DNA from: Streptomyces xanthophaeus
GTDB taxonomy: Bacteria; Actinomycetota; Actinomycetes; Streptomycetales; Streptomycetaceae
Length of the DNA: 64,000 bases
NCBI RefSeq assembly: GCF_030440515.1
Contig: NZ_CP076543.1
Location: 2,542,001-2,606,000 of the forward strand
Reading direction: 5' to 3'
Shown: positions 52,986 to 60,924 of the stretch, in pieces
Layout: each line of letters begins with the position of its first letter
Position numbering within the stretch: position 1 is the first letter of the stretch
Notes under the pieces: model-generated
Seen by the model: the letters and a program-made list of their open reading frames with translations, nothing else
What the model was told of the DNA's origin: nothing
Database searches by the model: none
Made by a program: the position numbers and the translations under genes

Positions 52986-54564
52986 TTACTGCGGCGGGTT
53001 GCCGTGCTTGCGGGACGGCAGATCGGCGTGCTTGTTGCGGAGCATCGCGAGGGCGCTGACGAGGACCTCGCGGGTCTCGGCGGGGTCGATGACGTCGTCG
53101 ACGAGGCCGCGTTCGGCCGCGTAGTACGGGTGCATCAGTTCGGCCTTGTACTCCTTGACCATGCGCACGCGCATGGCCTCGGGGTCCTCGGCGTCCGCGA
53201 TCTGCTTGCGGAAGATGACGTTGGCCGCGCCCTCGGCGCCCATCACGGCGATCTCGTTGGTCGGCCAGGCGTAGGTGATGTCGGCGCCGATGGACTGGGA
53301 GTCCATGACGATGTACGCGCCGCCGTAGGCCTTGCGCAGGATCAGCGAGATCCGCGGGACGGTGGCGTTGCAGTACGCGTAGAGGAGCTTGGCGCCGTGG
53401 CGGATGATGCCGCCGTGTTCCTGGTCGACGCCCGGCAGGAAGCCGGGGACGTCCAGGAGGGTGATGATCGGGATGTTGAAGGCGTCGCACATCTGGACGA
53501 AGCGTGCGGCCTTCTCGGAGGCCTCGATGTCCAGGACACCGGCGAGGTGGCCGGGCTGGTTGGCGACGATGCCGACGACCTGGCCGTTCAGCCGGGCCAG
53601 GGCGCAGATGATGTTGGCGGCCCAGCGCTCGTGGATCTCCAGGACGTCGCCTCGTCGACGAGTTCCTCGATGACCTTGAGCATGTCGTACGGGCGGTTGC
53701 CGTCGGCGGGGACCAGGTCGAGGAGGACCTCGCTGCGGCGGTCGGCGGGGTCGCTCGTCTCGTGGACGGGCGGGTTCTCGCGGTTGTTGGAGGGCAGCAT
53801 CGAGATGAGGTAGCGGACCTCGGAGATGCAGGTCTCCTCGTCGTCGTACGCGAAGTGCGCGACGCCGAGGTTCGGCGTGGACGTCGGCGCCGCCGAGGCC
53901 GTTCTGGGTGATCTGCTCGCCGGTCACGCGCGGACCACGTCCGGGCCGGTGATGAACATCTGCGAGGTCTCGCGGACCATGAAGACGAAGTCCGTCAGGG
54001 CCGGGGAGTACGCGGCGCCGCCGGCGCAGGGGCCGAGCATGACCGAGATCTGCGGGATGACGCCCGAGGCCTTGGTGTTGCGCTGGAAGATGCCGCCGTA
54101 GCCGCCAGCGCCGAGACGCCTTCCTGGATGCGGGCGCCGGCGCCGTCGTTGAGGGAGACCAGCGGGGCACCGGCCGCGATGGCCATGTCCATGATCTTGT
54201 GGATCTTCGTCGCGTGGGCCTCGCCCAGCGCACCGCCGAAGATGCGGAAGTCGTGCGCGTAGACGAAGACCGTGCGGCCCTCGACCGTGCCCCAGCCGGT
54301 GATCACACCGTCCGTGTAGGGCTTCTTGTTCTCCAGGCCGAACCCGGTCGCCCGGTGCCGGCGCAGCTGCTCGACCTCCCGGAACGAACCCTCGTCGAGC
54401 AGCAGCGCGATGCGCTCACGCGCGGTCAGCTTGCCCTTCGCGTGCTGGGTCTCGGTCGCACGGTCGCTGGGGCCGCGCCTGGCCTGCTCGCGCAGGGAGT
54501 GCAGCTCGGCCACGCGCCCTCGGGCGTCCGTCGGCTCGCTCGGGGTCTGGTCCACAACGGTCAT
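52986..54564 (-). pseudogene. accB: Acyl-CoA carboxylase beta subunit (carboxyltransferase), interrupted by apparent frameshifts
   Basis: Reading from ATG at 54564, the protein matches AccB/PccB carboxyltransferases end to end but in several frames. Apparent base losses are near 54104 (VSALA/GYGG), 53928 (VVR/VTGEQ), two within 53866-53873 (ADVHAE/FAYDDEE), and 53650 (LVDE/GDVLEIHERW). Between them the sequence is well conserved, including [60 protein letters not shown] and RKAYGGAYIVMDSQSIGADI. All losses are single bases in GC-rich runs with no other decay, so sequencing or assembly error is more likely than true inactivation, especially as this subunit is reported to be essential in S. coelicolor acetyl-CoA carboxylase. 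Confidence 0.85.
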
Positions 54565-54735
54565 GTACCGACCTTACGAAGATCGCGATGAAAAACCTCC
54601 GTTCATTCCTCACAGTCTCGGAAGACTTCCACTGTCCGGCCCGCACAGTACGCCCAGTGGATGTACGGACTCCGCCAGACGATGCGCTCGCTCGTTGTGG
54701 GACCTTCACAAAATGGCCTGACACGCCGCCTAGAT

Positions 54736-54795
54736 GTTGAAATTTGAACGGAATAGGTCTAGCGTCGTTCCCGTTGGAGTCGTTGAAGATTCAAC
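54736..54795 (+). promoter_or_regulatory. Promoter and paired palindromes upstream of the YceI gene
   Basis: TTGAAA (54737-54742), 17-bp spacer, TAGCGT (54760-54765): a good sigma-70-type promoter. GTTGAAATTTGAAC (54736-54749) covers the -35, and GTTGAAGATTCAAC (54782-54795), arms GTTGAA/TTCAAC, lies just after the start site. Two related sites placed this way suggest repression, possibly by a MarR-type protein; no such gene is adjacent. Confidence 0.55.
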
Positions 54796-54836
54796 AGATT
54801 CTTCAGATCGAGCAGGACACTACCGAGGAGCAAGTC

Positions 54837-55457
54837 ATGGGTCTCTTCACCCGCCGCAGCCAGAACGTGAACGTCCAGGACGGCGCCGCCGTCGCCACCC
54901 TGGAAGTGGACCCGGCGCTCGCCGCGCTCACCGGTGACTACGTCATCGACCCCGCGCACAGCAGCATCGGCTTCACCGTCCGCCACGCCATGGTCACCAA
55001 CGTCCGCGGGGCCTTCACCGAGCACGAAGGAACCCTGCACCTGGACGGCGCCGACCCGGCCCGCTCCACCGCCTCCATCGACGTGAAGATCGCCTCCGTC
55101 GACACCGGCATCGCCGACCGCGACGGTCACCTGCGCAGCGGCGACTTCTTCGACGCCGAGACCTTCCCGCTGATGACCTTCCGCTCCACCGAGGCGCGTC
55201 AGCTCGGCGGGGACACGTACCGCATCACCGGTGAGCTGACCATCAAGGACGTCACGCGCCCGCTCTCCATCGACCTGGAGTTCAACGGCTCGGCCACCGA
55301 CGCCTACGGCAACGAGCGCGTCGGCTTCGAGGGCTCCACCGAGATCCTGCGCTCCGACTGGGGCCTGACGTGGAACGCCGCCCTGGAGGCCGGCGGTGTG
55401 ATGGTCAGCGACAAGGTGAAGCTGACCTTCGACATCTCCGCCATCAAGCAGGCCTGA
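54837..55457 (+). CDS. YceI family protein
   Basis: 206-aa lipocalin-like YceI protein that binds isoprenoid or other lipophilic molecules. ATG at 54837 with GAGGAG RBS. Core: ALTGDYVIDPAHSSIGFTVR, FTEHEGTLHLDGADPARSTA, HLRSGDFFDAETFPLMTFRS, GELTIKDVTRPLSIDLEFNG, ending VKLTFDISAIKQA. No signal peptide; the first ~25 residues (MGLFTRRSQNVNVQDG) are polar, so it is probably cytoplasmic. Confidence 0.92.
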   Translation: MGLFTRRSQNVNVQDGAAVATLEVDPALAALTGDYVIDPAHSSIGFTVRHAMVTNVRGAFTEHEGTLHLDGADPARSTASIDVKIASVDTGIADRDGHLRSGDFFDAETFPLMTFRSTEARQLGGDTYRITGELTIKDVTRPLSIDLEFNGSATDAYGNERVGFEGSTEILRSDWGLTWNAALEAGGVMVSDKVKLTFDISAIKQA

Positions 55458-55492
55458 CGGGCGGGCGCCCGCACGCCCGGAACCGGGGGCGG

Positions 55493-56836
55493 CTAGAAGC
55501 CGCCCCCGCCGTCGAAGCCGCCGCCCCCGTCGAACCCTCCGCCGCCGAAGTCCCCGCCGCCGAAGTCGGACGGGTTGAAGTCGGCCCCGGAGACGTCCCC
55601 GCCCTCGAAGCCGCCGAAGTCCGAGGCATAGGCGGGGCTGGACATCATCGAACCGAGCAGCGTGCCCACCAGCAGGCCGGGCAGGATGCCGCCGCCGAAG
55701 TACCCGCCGGCCCAGGGACCGTACGCCGGGCCGGCGTCGTAGTACGGCCGCGGCCCGTGCTCGGTCTCGACCGTGCGGACCGCCGGGTCCAGGCCGTCGC
55801 GCAGCCGTACGGCGTCCGCCGTGCAGACCGGCACGCTACGGGCCGCCCCGCCGGCCGGAGCCCAGGTGGCGTCCTCGGTGCTCGGCCCGTGGCGCGGGTC
55901 GAAGAAGCAGGGCGAACGGCGCTCGGGAAGCGGCCTGCCCTGCCGGCGCGCGTCCAGGGTGGCCAGCGCGAAGCGGCCGTCCTCCAGTGCCTGGGTGGCG
56001 CCCTTGACCTCGTCGGGGCGCTGGACCGAGGCCATGATCTGCTTGGCCTTCTCGTACGAGTCGAGCCCCTGCTCGTAGTCCCGCCGCATGTCGTCGTCCG
56101 CGCCGGGCTCGCCGGGGTGGAAGTCGAGCCGTTCGAGCTCCTCGCCGAAGGCCGTGATGTCCTCGTCGACGACCACGGCCAGCCGGGCGATGGCCTCGCG
56201 CCGGGTCTCTTCCTTCTTCTTCCGGTTACGGCGGACCAGCGCGTACGCACCGCCGCCGCCCACCACGGCCACCGCGCCGAGGGCGATCAGTCCGCCGACC
56301 GGGGCTCCCTGGTCGGCTCCGGTCGTGCCCCAGGAGGCCGGGGCGCTGCCCTTGGCCTGGGTCAGGGCCTGGTCCACGAAGTTGTTGAGCTGCGTGTCCG
56401 CGCTGACCGGTGCGCCGGTCTTCACGGCCTCGGTGAGGTTGCGTACGGCATTGTTCGGCATGACCACCCTGTCGGCGCCGGCATCGAAGCCGTCGCCGAG
56501 CCGGATCGCGTAGAGCCCGGTGATCCCGGTCTCGGCACGGACCGCGCCGAGCACCTTGTCCGGCGGGAACTCCGCAGTGGCCGGCAGCACGGCCACGAAC
56601 ACCGGCTTCCCCGCATCCTTGATCTTCTTCGCGAGCGCGTCCGCCTGGGCCGTGGACAGCTGCGCCTCGGCCCCGGGGGCGACATAGACCGGGCCCTCCT
56701 TGAGGGCCTCCCCCACGGCCGCGACCCCGGTGGCCGCCGACGCCTGCGGCGCGGCGACGAACGCGGTCGCCGACAGCCCCAGCAGCAGACCGGCCAGCAG
56801 CGATCCGAAGCGCATGGACATCAGCCTGGTCTTCAT
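55493..56836 (-). CDS. Secreted/membrane TPM-domain-like protein with Gly/Phe-rich C-terminus
   Basis: 447 aa from ATG at 56836. N-terminal signal segment (RFGSLLAGLLLGLSATAFVA, ~8-27, then ASA). An extracytoplasmic domain (~35-185) resembles TPM/DUF6676-type domains (GPVYVAPGAEAQLSTAQADA). One TM helix (~180-205, GGLIALGAVAVVGGGGAYAL) is followed by RRNRKKKEE, then a helical cytoplasmic region. A second hydrophobic Gly-rich stretch (GGILPGLLVGTLLGSMM) precedes a tail of DFGG/FDGGGGF repeats. Function unknown. Confidence 0.75.
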   Translation of the reverse strand: MKTRLMSMRFGSLLAGLLLGLSATAFVAAPQASAATGVAAVGEALKEGPVYVAPGAEAQLSTAQADALAKKIKDAGKPVFVAVLPATAEFPPDKVLGAVRAETGITGLYAIRLGDGFDAGADRVVMPNNAVRNLTEAVKTGAPVSADTQLNNFVDQALTQAKGSAPASWGTTGADQGAPVGGLIALGAVAVVGGGGAYALVRRNRKKKEETRREAIARLAVVVDEDITAFGEELERLDFHPGEPGADDDMRRDYEQGLDSYEKAKQIMASVQRPDEVKGATQALEDGRFALATLDARRQGRPLPERRSPCFFDPRHGPSTEDATWAPAGGAARSVPVCTADAVRLRDGLDPAVRTVETEHGPRPYYDAGPAYGPWAGGYFGGGILPGLLVGTLLGSMMSSPAYASDFGGFEGGDVSGADFNPSDFGGGDFGGGGFDGGGGFDGGGGF

Positions 56837-56890
56837 ATCCAAGACGCTACCGGAACCGGTACTTTCCCGTGTGAGCTGGACATAAGGGCC

Positions 56891-56912
56891 TCGCCGGGCC
56901 GAAGCCCGGCGA
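56891..56912 (-). terminator. Hairpin downstream of cimA
   Basis: Perfect 9-bp stem tcgccgggc / gcccggcga with a cgaa loop, 64 bp past the cimA stop; likely its terminator. Confidence 0.6.
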
Positions 56913-56940
56913 GCTGAGGTGAGCTGAGGTGAGCTGAGGT
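56911..56940. repeat. Three perfect tandem copies of a 10-bp unit
   Basis: gagctgaggt occurs three times without a break between the cimA terminator and the cimA stop. The unit number probably varies between strains through replication slippage. Confidence 0.85.
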
Positions 56941-56975
56941 CCGGCGGACGCGGGCCGGCGACGCGGACGGGCGGG

Positions 56976-58604
56976 CTACTCGGCGGGTTCGACGCCCGCG
57001 TGCAGCAGGCCGTAGGTGAACGCGTCCTCCAGGGCCTGCCAGGACGCCGCGATCACGTTCGGGGCCACGCCGACCGTGGACCACTCGCGCTCACCGTCCG
57101 TCGTGGCGACCAGCACGCGGGTCGTGGACTCCGTGCCGTGCGTGCCTTCCAGGATGCGGACCTTGTAGTCGACGAGCTCGAACTTGGCGAGCTGCGGGTA
57201 GAACCGCTCCAGCGCCACCCGCAGCGCCCGGTCCAGCGCGTTGACCGGGCCGTTGCCCTCCGCCGTGGCGACGATCCGCTCGCCCTTGGCCCACAGCTTG
57301 ACGGTGGCCTCGTTGGCGTGGGTGCCGTCCGGGCGGTCCTCGACGATCGCCCGCCACGACTCGATACGGAAGTACTTGCGGGCGCGCCCCTCGGCCTCGG
57401 CGCGCAGCAGCAGCTCGAAGGAGGCGTCGGCCGCCTCGTAGGTGTAGCCCTGGAGCTCCCGCGCCTTGACCCGCTCCACGACCCGGGAGATGAGCGCGCG
57501 GTCCCCGCCGAGGTCGACGCCGAGCTCCTTGCCCTTGAGCTCGATGGAGGCGCGGCCGGCCATGTCGGAGACCAGCATCCGCATGGTGTTGCCGACCCGC
57601 TCGGGGTCGATGTGCTGGTAGAGGTCCGGGTCGACCTTGATGGCCGAGGCGTGCAGGCCCGCCTTGTGCGCGAAGGCGGAGACGCCGACGTAGGGCTGGT
57701 GCGTGGAGGGGGTGAGGTTCACGACCTCGGCGATGGCGTGCGAGATCCGGGTCATCTCGGCGAGTGCCCCGTCGGGGAGCACCTTGCGCCCGTACTTGAT
57801 CTCCAGGGCGGCGACGACGGGGAAGAGGTTGGCGTTGCCGACGCGTTCGCCGTATCCGTTCGCCGTGCACTGGACGTGGGTGGCGCCCGCGTCCACCGCG
57901 GCCAGGGTGTTGGCGACGGCGCAGCCGGTGTCGTCCTGGGCGTGGATGCCCAGGCGGGCGCCGGTGTCGGCGAGGACGGTGGCGACGGTGGCGGTCACCT
58001 GGGCGGGCAGCATGCCGCCGTTGGTGTCGCAGAGGATGACCACGTCGGCGCCGGCCTCGTGTGCGGCGCGTACGACGGACTTGGCGTACTCCGGGTTGGC
58101 CCGGTAGCCGTCGAAGAAGTGCTCGCAGTCGACGAAGACGCGGCGGCCCTGGGCGACCAGGTGGGAGACGGTGTCGCGGACCATCTCCAGGTTCTCTTCG
58201 AGGGTGGTGCGCAGGGCGAGCTCGACGTGGCGGTCGTGGGACTTGGCGACGAGCGTGATGACCGGGGCGCCGGATTCCAGCAGGGCCCGCACCTGCGGGT
58301 CCTGGGCGGCCGAGCCGCCCGCGCGCCGGGTCGCGCCGAAGGCGACCAGCTGGGCGTTCTTGAACTGGATCTCCGCGCGGGCGCGGGAGAAGAACTCGGT
58401 GTCGCGGGGGTTGGCGCCGGGCCAGCCGCCCTCGATGAAGCCCACTCCGAAGTCGTCCAGATGCCGGGCGATCGTCAGCTTGTCGGCGACGGTGAGGTTG
58501 ATGCCCTCGCGCTGGGCGCCGTCACGCAGGGTGGTGTCGAAGACGTGGAAGCTGTCGTCCAGGCCTTCTGACAGCACAGTTGCCGCCTCTGGTGTCGTCG
58601 TCAT
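56976..58604 (-). CDS. cimA: Citramalate synthase
   Basis: 542-aa DRE-TIM metallolyase that condenses pyruvate and acetyl-CoA into citramalate, the threonine-independent entry to isoleucine. ATG at 58604 with AGGAG 11 nt upstream. Motifs: HVFDTTLRDGAQREGINLTV, FGVGFIEGGWPGANPRDTEF, ILCDTNGGMLP, LGIHAQDDTGCAVANTLAAV (HxH metal site), CTANGYGERVGNANL. The C-terminal ~150 residues are a LeuA-type regulatory domain, so feedback by Ile is expected. The CimA-type core with no LeuA-specific start argues against 2-isopropylmalate synthase. An attenuator-like leader precedes it. Confidence 0.93.
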   Translation of the reverse strand: MTTTPEAATVLSEGLDDSFHVFDTTLRDGAQREGINLTVADKLTIARHLDDFGVGFIEGGWPGANPRDTEFFSRARAEIQFKNAQLVAFGATRRAGGSAAQDPQVRALLESGAPVITLVAKSHDRHVELALRTTLEENLEMVRDTVSHLVAQGRRVFVDCEHFFDGYRANPEYAKSVVRAAHEAGADVVILCDTNGGMLPAQVTATVATVLADTGARLGIHAQDDTGCAVANTLAAVDAGATHVQCTANGYGERVGNANLFPVVAALEIKYGRKVLPDGALAEMTRISHAIAEVVNLTPSTHQPYVGVSAFAHKAGLHASAIKVDPDLYQHIDPERVGNTMRMLVSDMAGRASIELKGKELGVDLGGDRALISRVVERVKARELQGYTYEAADASFELLLRAEAEGRARKYFRIESWRAIVEDRPDGTHANEATVKLWAKGERIVATAEGNGPVNALDRALRVALERFYPQLAKFELVDYKVRILEGTHGTESTTRVLVATTDGEREWSTVGVAPNVIAASWQALEDAFTYGLLHAGVEPAE

Positions 58605-58707
58605 GCTGATCTGACTCCTGTCGGATGAGTGGTTCCGGATATGCCCGGCATCCACTGCCCCCATCATCGCGCGCGGTCCGGTCCCGGCAGGGATGGTCCG
58701 GGAAACG

Positions 58708-58735
58708 AAAAAACCTCTCGCGGGTAGCGAGAGGT
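58708..58735 (-). promoter_or_regulatory. Attenuator-type intrinsic terminator in the cimA leader
   Basis: On the minus strand ACCTCTCGC-TACCC-GCGAGAGGT is followed at once by TTTTTT. It is ~105 bp upstream of the cimA ATG. The next gene in that direction is on the opposite strand, so this terminator can only affect the cimA leader transcript. It follows the leader ORF at 58788-58829. Confidence 0.7.
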
Positions 58736-58757
58736 CTGCGCGCGGGTCCGAGGCACG

Positions 58758-58798
58758 GTGGCCGCTTCCGCGAAGTTCTTCCACGGTTCAGCGGCCAC
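58758..58798 (-). promoter_or_regulatory. Hairpin spanning the end of the cimA leader ORF
   Basis: Perfect 9-bp arms (gtggccgct at 58758-58766, agcggccac at 58790-58798). The upstream arm on the transcript contains the last leader codons and the stop. A ribosome that finishes the leader would open this hairpin, while one stalled at the Ile codons would not reach it. Confidence 0.5.
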
Positions 58799-58829
58799 TG
58801 GGGACCGGCGCGCTGCTGGCGATAATCAT
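58788..58829 (-). CDS. Putative cimA leader peptide with tandem Ile codons
   Basis: A 13-residue ORF, MIIASSAPVPSGR, starting ATG-ATT-ATC. Two adjacent isoleucine codons, the first being ATT, a rare codon in Streptomyces, in front of an isoleucine-pathway gene fit ribosome-mediated attenuation. No clear Shine-Dalgarno is seen; a leaderless or near-leaderless transcript starting just upstream is possible. The rest of the 58605-59147 gap should also hold the promoter of the beta-helix gene, which I could not place. Confidence 0.5.
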   Translation of the reverse strand: MIIASSAPVPSGR

Positions 58830-59147
58830 GAGCTGAGCAGGCACGGCGGCAGTCTGCCACAACGCCCACGGTCGATGGACAGGCATCTCAGCATGCGGGC
58901 AGACCCTGCGGGGGCGGCCCCCGGCCGAACGGGCCCGGGGCTCGGATCGCGCCTGACCCGTCGCGATATGACCGGCCGTGTGGTCCCGCTGCTCCGGACG
59001 GCCGACCCCTGCGGCACGGCCCCCTGCCCTTGCGCCCGCCCTGTGCTCGGGTGGCCCCTGCGGACCGGCCGTTCCCGTCGTGCCGCTCCGTGTCCCACGG
59101 CGCCGAGCAGCTGTGCGCAGCCGGCCGTCCCTTCGGAGGAGAACGCG

Positions 59148-60254
59148 ATGAACCCCCTACGCACACGGTGCGCGGTCGCACTGGGCACGCTGCTCGCTTC
59201 GGTGGCCATCGGCTCCCTCGCGCCCCCGTCCGCCGCCTCGCAGCCGCGCGAACTGGTGGTCCCCTCGGCCGCCTACCCGACCGTCCAGTCCGCGGTCGAC
59301 GCCGCGCACCCCCGCGACCGCATCGCGCTGCGCCCCGGTGTCTACCGGGAGCAGGTGGTGATCGGCAAGGACCTCACCATCACGGGGGCGGGGGCCGGGA
59401 AGACGACCATCCTCGCTCCCGAGCACCTGGTGACGGGCTCCGACGGGCTCAACTCGATCGTGTCCCTCGACAACGCGGCGTCCGTGACGATCTCCCGCCT
59501 CGCGGTGAGCGGACCGGGGTCCGGCACCTGCGACGCGGGGGCCCTCGGAGCCGGCATCCGGGTCCTGGGCGGAGCGCACCTGGAGCTGAGCCACGCGGCG
59601 GTGTCCCACATCAAGGACACCCCCATGGCCCCGTGCTTCCGGAGCGCCAATTCCATCCTCATCGGGGACTTTCCCACCGGTACCGGGTCGGCGACCGTCC
59701 GGGATTCCAGGATCACCGACTATCAGGGCTCCGGCATCGTCGTCCTCGGCGCGGACTCCAAGGCCACGCTGCTCCGCAACGTCGTCACCGGCCAGAAGAC
59801 CATCTCCACCGACGGGATCGAGTTCGTCGAGGCGACCGGCAGGGTCGAGAAGAACACGGTGAGCGACAACGCGTGCCGCGAGCCGGATCCGGAGTGCGGC
59901 CCCGACTTCTTCACCGAGTTTCAGCACGCCGGCATCCTGGCCAACACCGGGGTCGTGGTCACCAAGAACCGGCTCGTCGGCAACCAGCTCGGCATCTACG
60001 GGTTCGGCACGATGGAGACCAGCCACAACAGCCTCGTCGACAGCACGTACTTCGGGCTGGCCCTCCAGGACGGGACGTTCACCGCGGTCCGGGACACCGT
60101 CCGCGGCGGCGGGGGCGGGGTCGCGGTCATCGCCTCGACCGTCGACACCACCGCACGGCTGGACCAAGTGCGGATCACGAACGTCTCGGGAGACCGGATC
60201 CGGAAGTTCGAGTGCTGCGGGTTCACGGCGACGGTGACCACCACCCGGCGCTGA
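59148..60254 (+). CDS. Secreted right-handed beta-helix (parallel beta-helix repeat) protein
   Basis: 368 aa from ATG at 59148 with GGAGGA RBS. Signal peptide MNPLRTRCAVALGTLLASVA... to ~residue 30 (PSAAS-Q). The start of the mature part, VVPSAAYPTVQSAVDAAHPR, then IALRPGVYREQVVIGKDLTI, is typical of pectinesterase- or NosD-like helices. Several ~22-residue rungs follow (VSLDNAASVTISRLAVSG; GAGIRVLGGAHLELSHAAVS; GSGIVVLGADSKATLLRNVV). Catalytic residues of pectin esterases are not evident, so a polysaccharide-binding or lyase role is uncertain. Confidence 0.85.
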   Translation: MNPLRTRCAVALGTLLASVAIGSLAPPSAASQPRELVVPSAAYPTVQSAVDAAHPRDRIALRPGVYREQVVIGKDLTITGAGAGKTTILAPEHLVTGSDGLNSIVSLDNAASVTISRLAVSGPGSGTCDAGALGAGIRVLGGAHLELSHAAVSHIKDTPMAPCFRSANSILIGDFPTGTGSATVRDSRITDYQGSGIVVLGADSKATLLRNVVTGQKTISTDGIEFVEATGRVEKNTVSDNACREPDPECGPDFFTEFQHAGILANTGVVVTKNRLVGNQLGIYGFGTMETSHNSLVDSTYFGLALQDGTFTAVRDTVRGGGGGVAVIASTVDTTARLDQVRITNVSGDRIRKFECCGFTATVTTTRR

Positions 60255-60274
60255 GCCGGTCCCGCGGAGACGGC

Positions 60275-60895
60275 CTAGGAGCGTGGGGAGAGGGTCTCCG
60301 TCAGGAATTCCCTCACGTGGGTGAGGATCGCCGTGCGGTCCAGCGTCGGCAGTCCCACCGCCAGCTGGATGCTGAATCCGTCGAGCAGGGCACGGACCCG
60401 GGTCGCCACGCGCTCGGCGTCCACCGGGCGGAACTCCCCGCGCGAGATGCCCTCGGCGAGCAGCGCGACCAGGTCGCGGTGCCAGGCTCCCTCGATGGCA
60501 GCCTGCCGGTCGCGCTCCTGGGGACCGGCGTTCTGGGAGCGGTTCCAGACCTCCAGCCACAGCGTCCAGTGCGGGTCCCGGGCGCGGGTGGGGACGTACA
60601 GGTCCACGTACGCCTGCAGGCGCTCGCTCACCGGACCGCGGCGGGCGAGCAGGGCCCGCCGCTCGCCGCCCAGTTCCGCCTCGCTCCACTCCAGGGTCTG
60701 CAGCAGGAGCTCGTCCTTGCTCCGGAAGTAGTAGAGGAGGTGGCCGCTGCTCATGCCGACCTCGCGGCCCAGTCCGGCCATGGTCAGGCCTTCCAGCCCG
60801 CGCTCGGCGATCGTGGCCATGGCGGCGACGAGTACGTCCTCGCGCGGGGGCGCGTTCTTGCGCGCCGCCCGTACCGGCACTCCACCCGCCACCAT
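60275..60895 (-). CDS. TetR-family transcriptional regulator (BetI-like)
   Basis: 206-aa TetR regulator. ATG at 60895. HTH: EDVLVAAMATIAERGLEGLT, MAGLGREVGMSSGHLLYYFR-SKDELL. The C-terminal ligand domain (ALLDGFSIQLAVGLPTLDRT) resembles BetI/YcdC. It lies 29 bp downstream of aguA, so it is probably co-transcribed with the agmatine/urea genes and controls them; the ligand may be agmatine, putrescine or a related amine (inference). Confidence 0.9.
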   Translation of the reverse strand: MVAGGVPVRAARKNAPPREDVLVAAMATIAERGLEGLTMAGLGREVGMSSGHLLYYFRSKDELLLQTLEWSEAELGGERRALLARRGPVSERLQAYVDLYVPTRARDPHWTLWLEVWNRSQNAGPQERDRQAAIEGAWHRDLVALLAEGISRGEFRPVDAERVATRVRALLDGFSIQLAVGLPTLDRTAILTHVREFLTETLSPRS

Positions 60896-60924
60896 GGGCC
60901 CACTCCTCGTCCGTGTCCCGAAGG

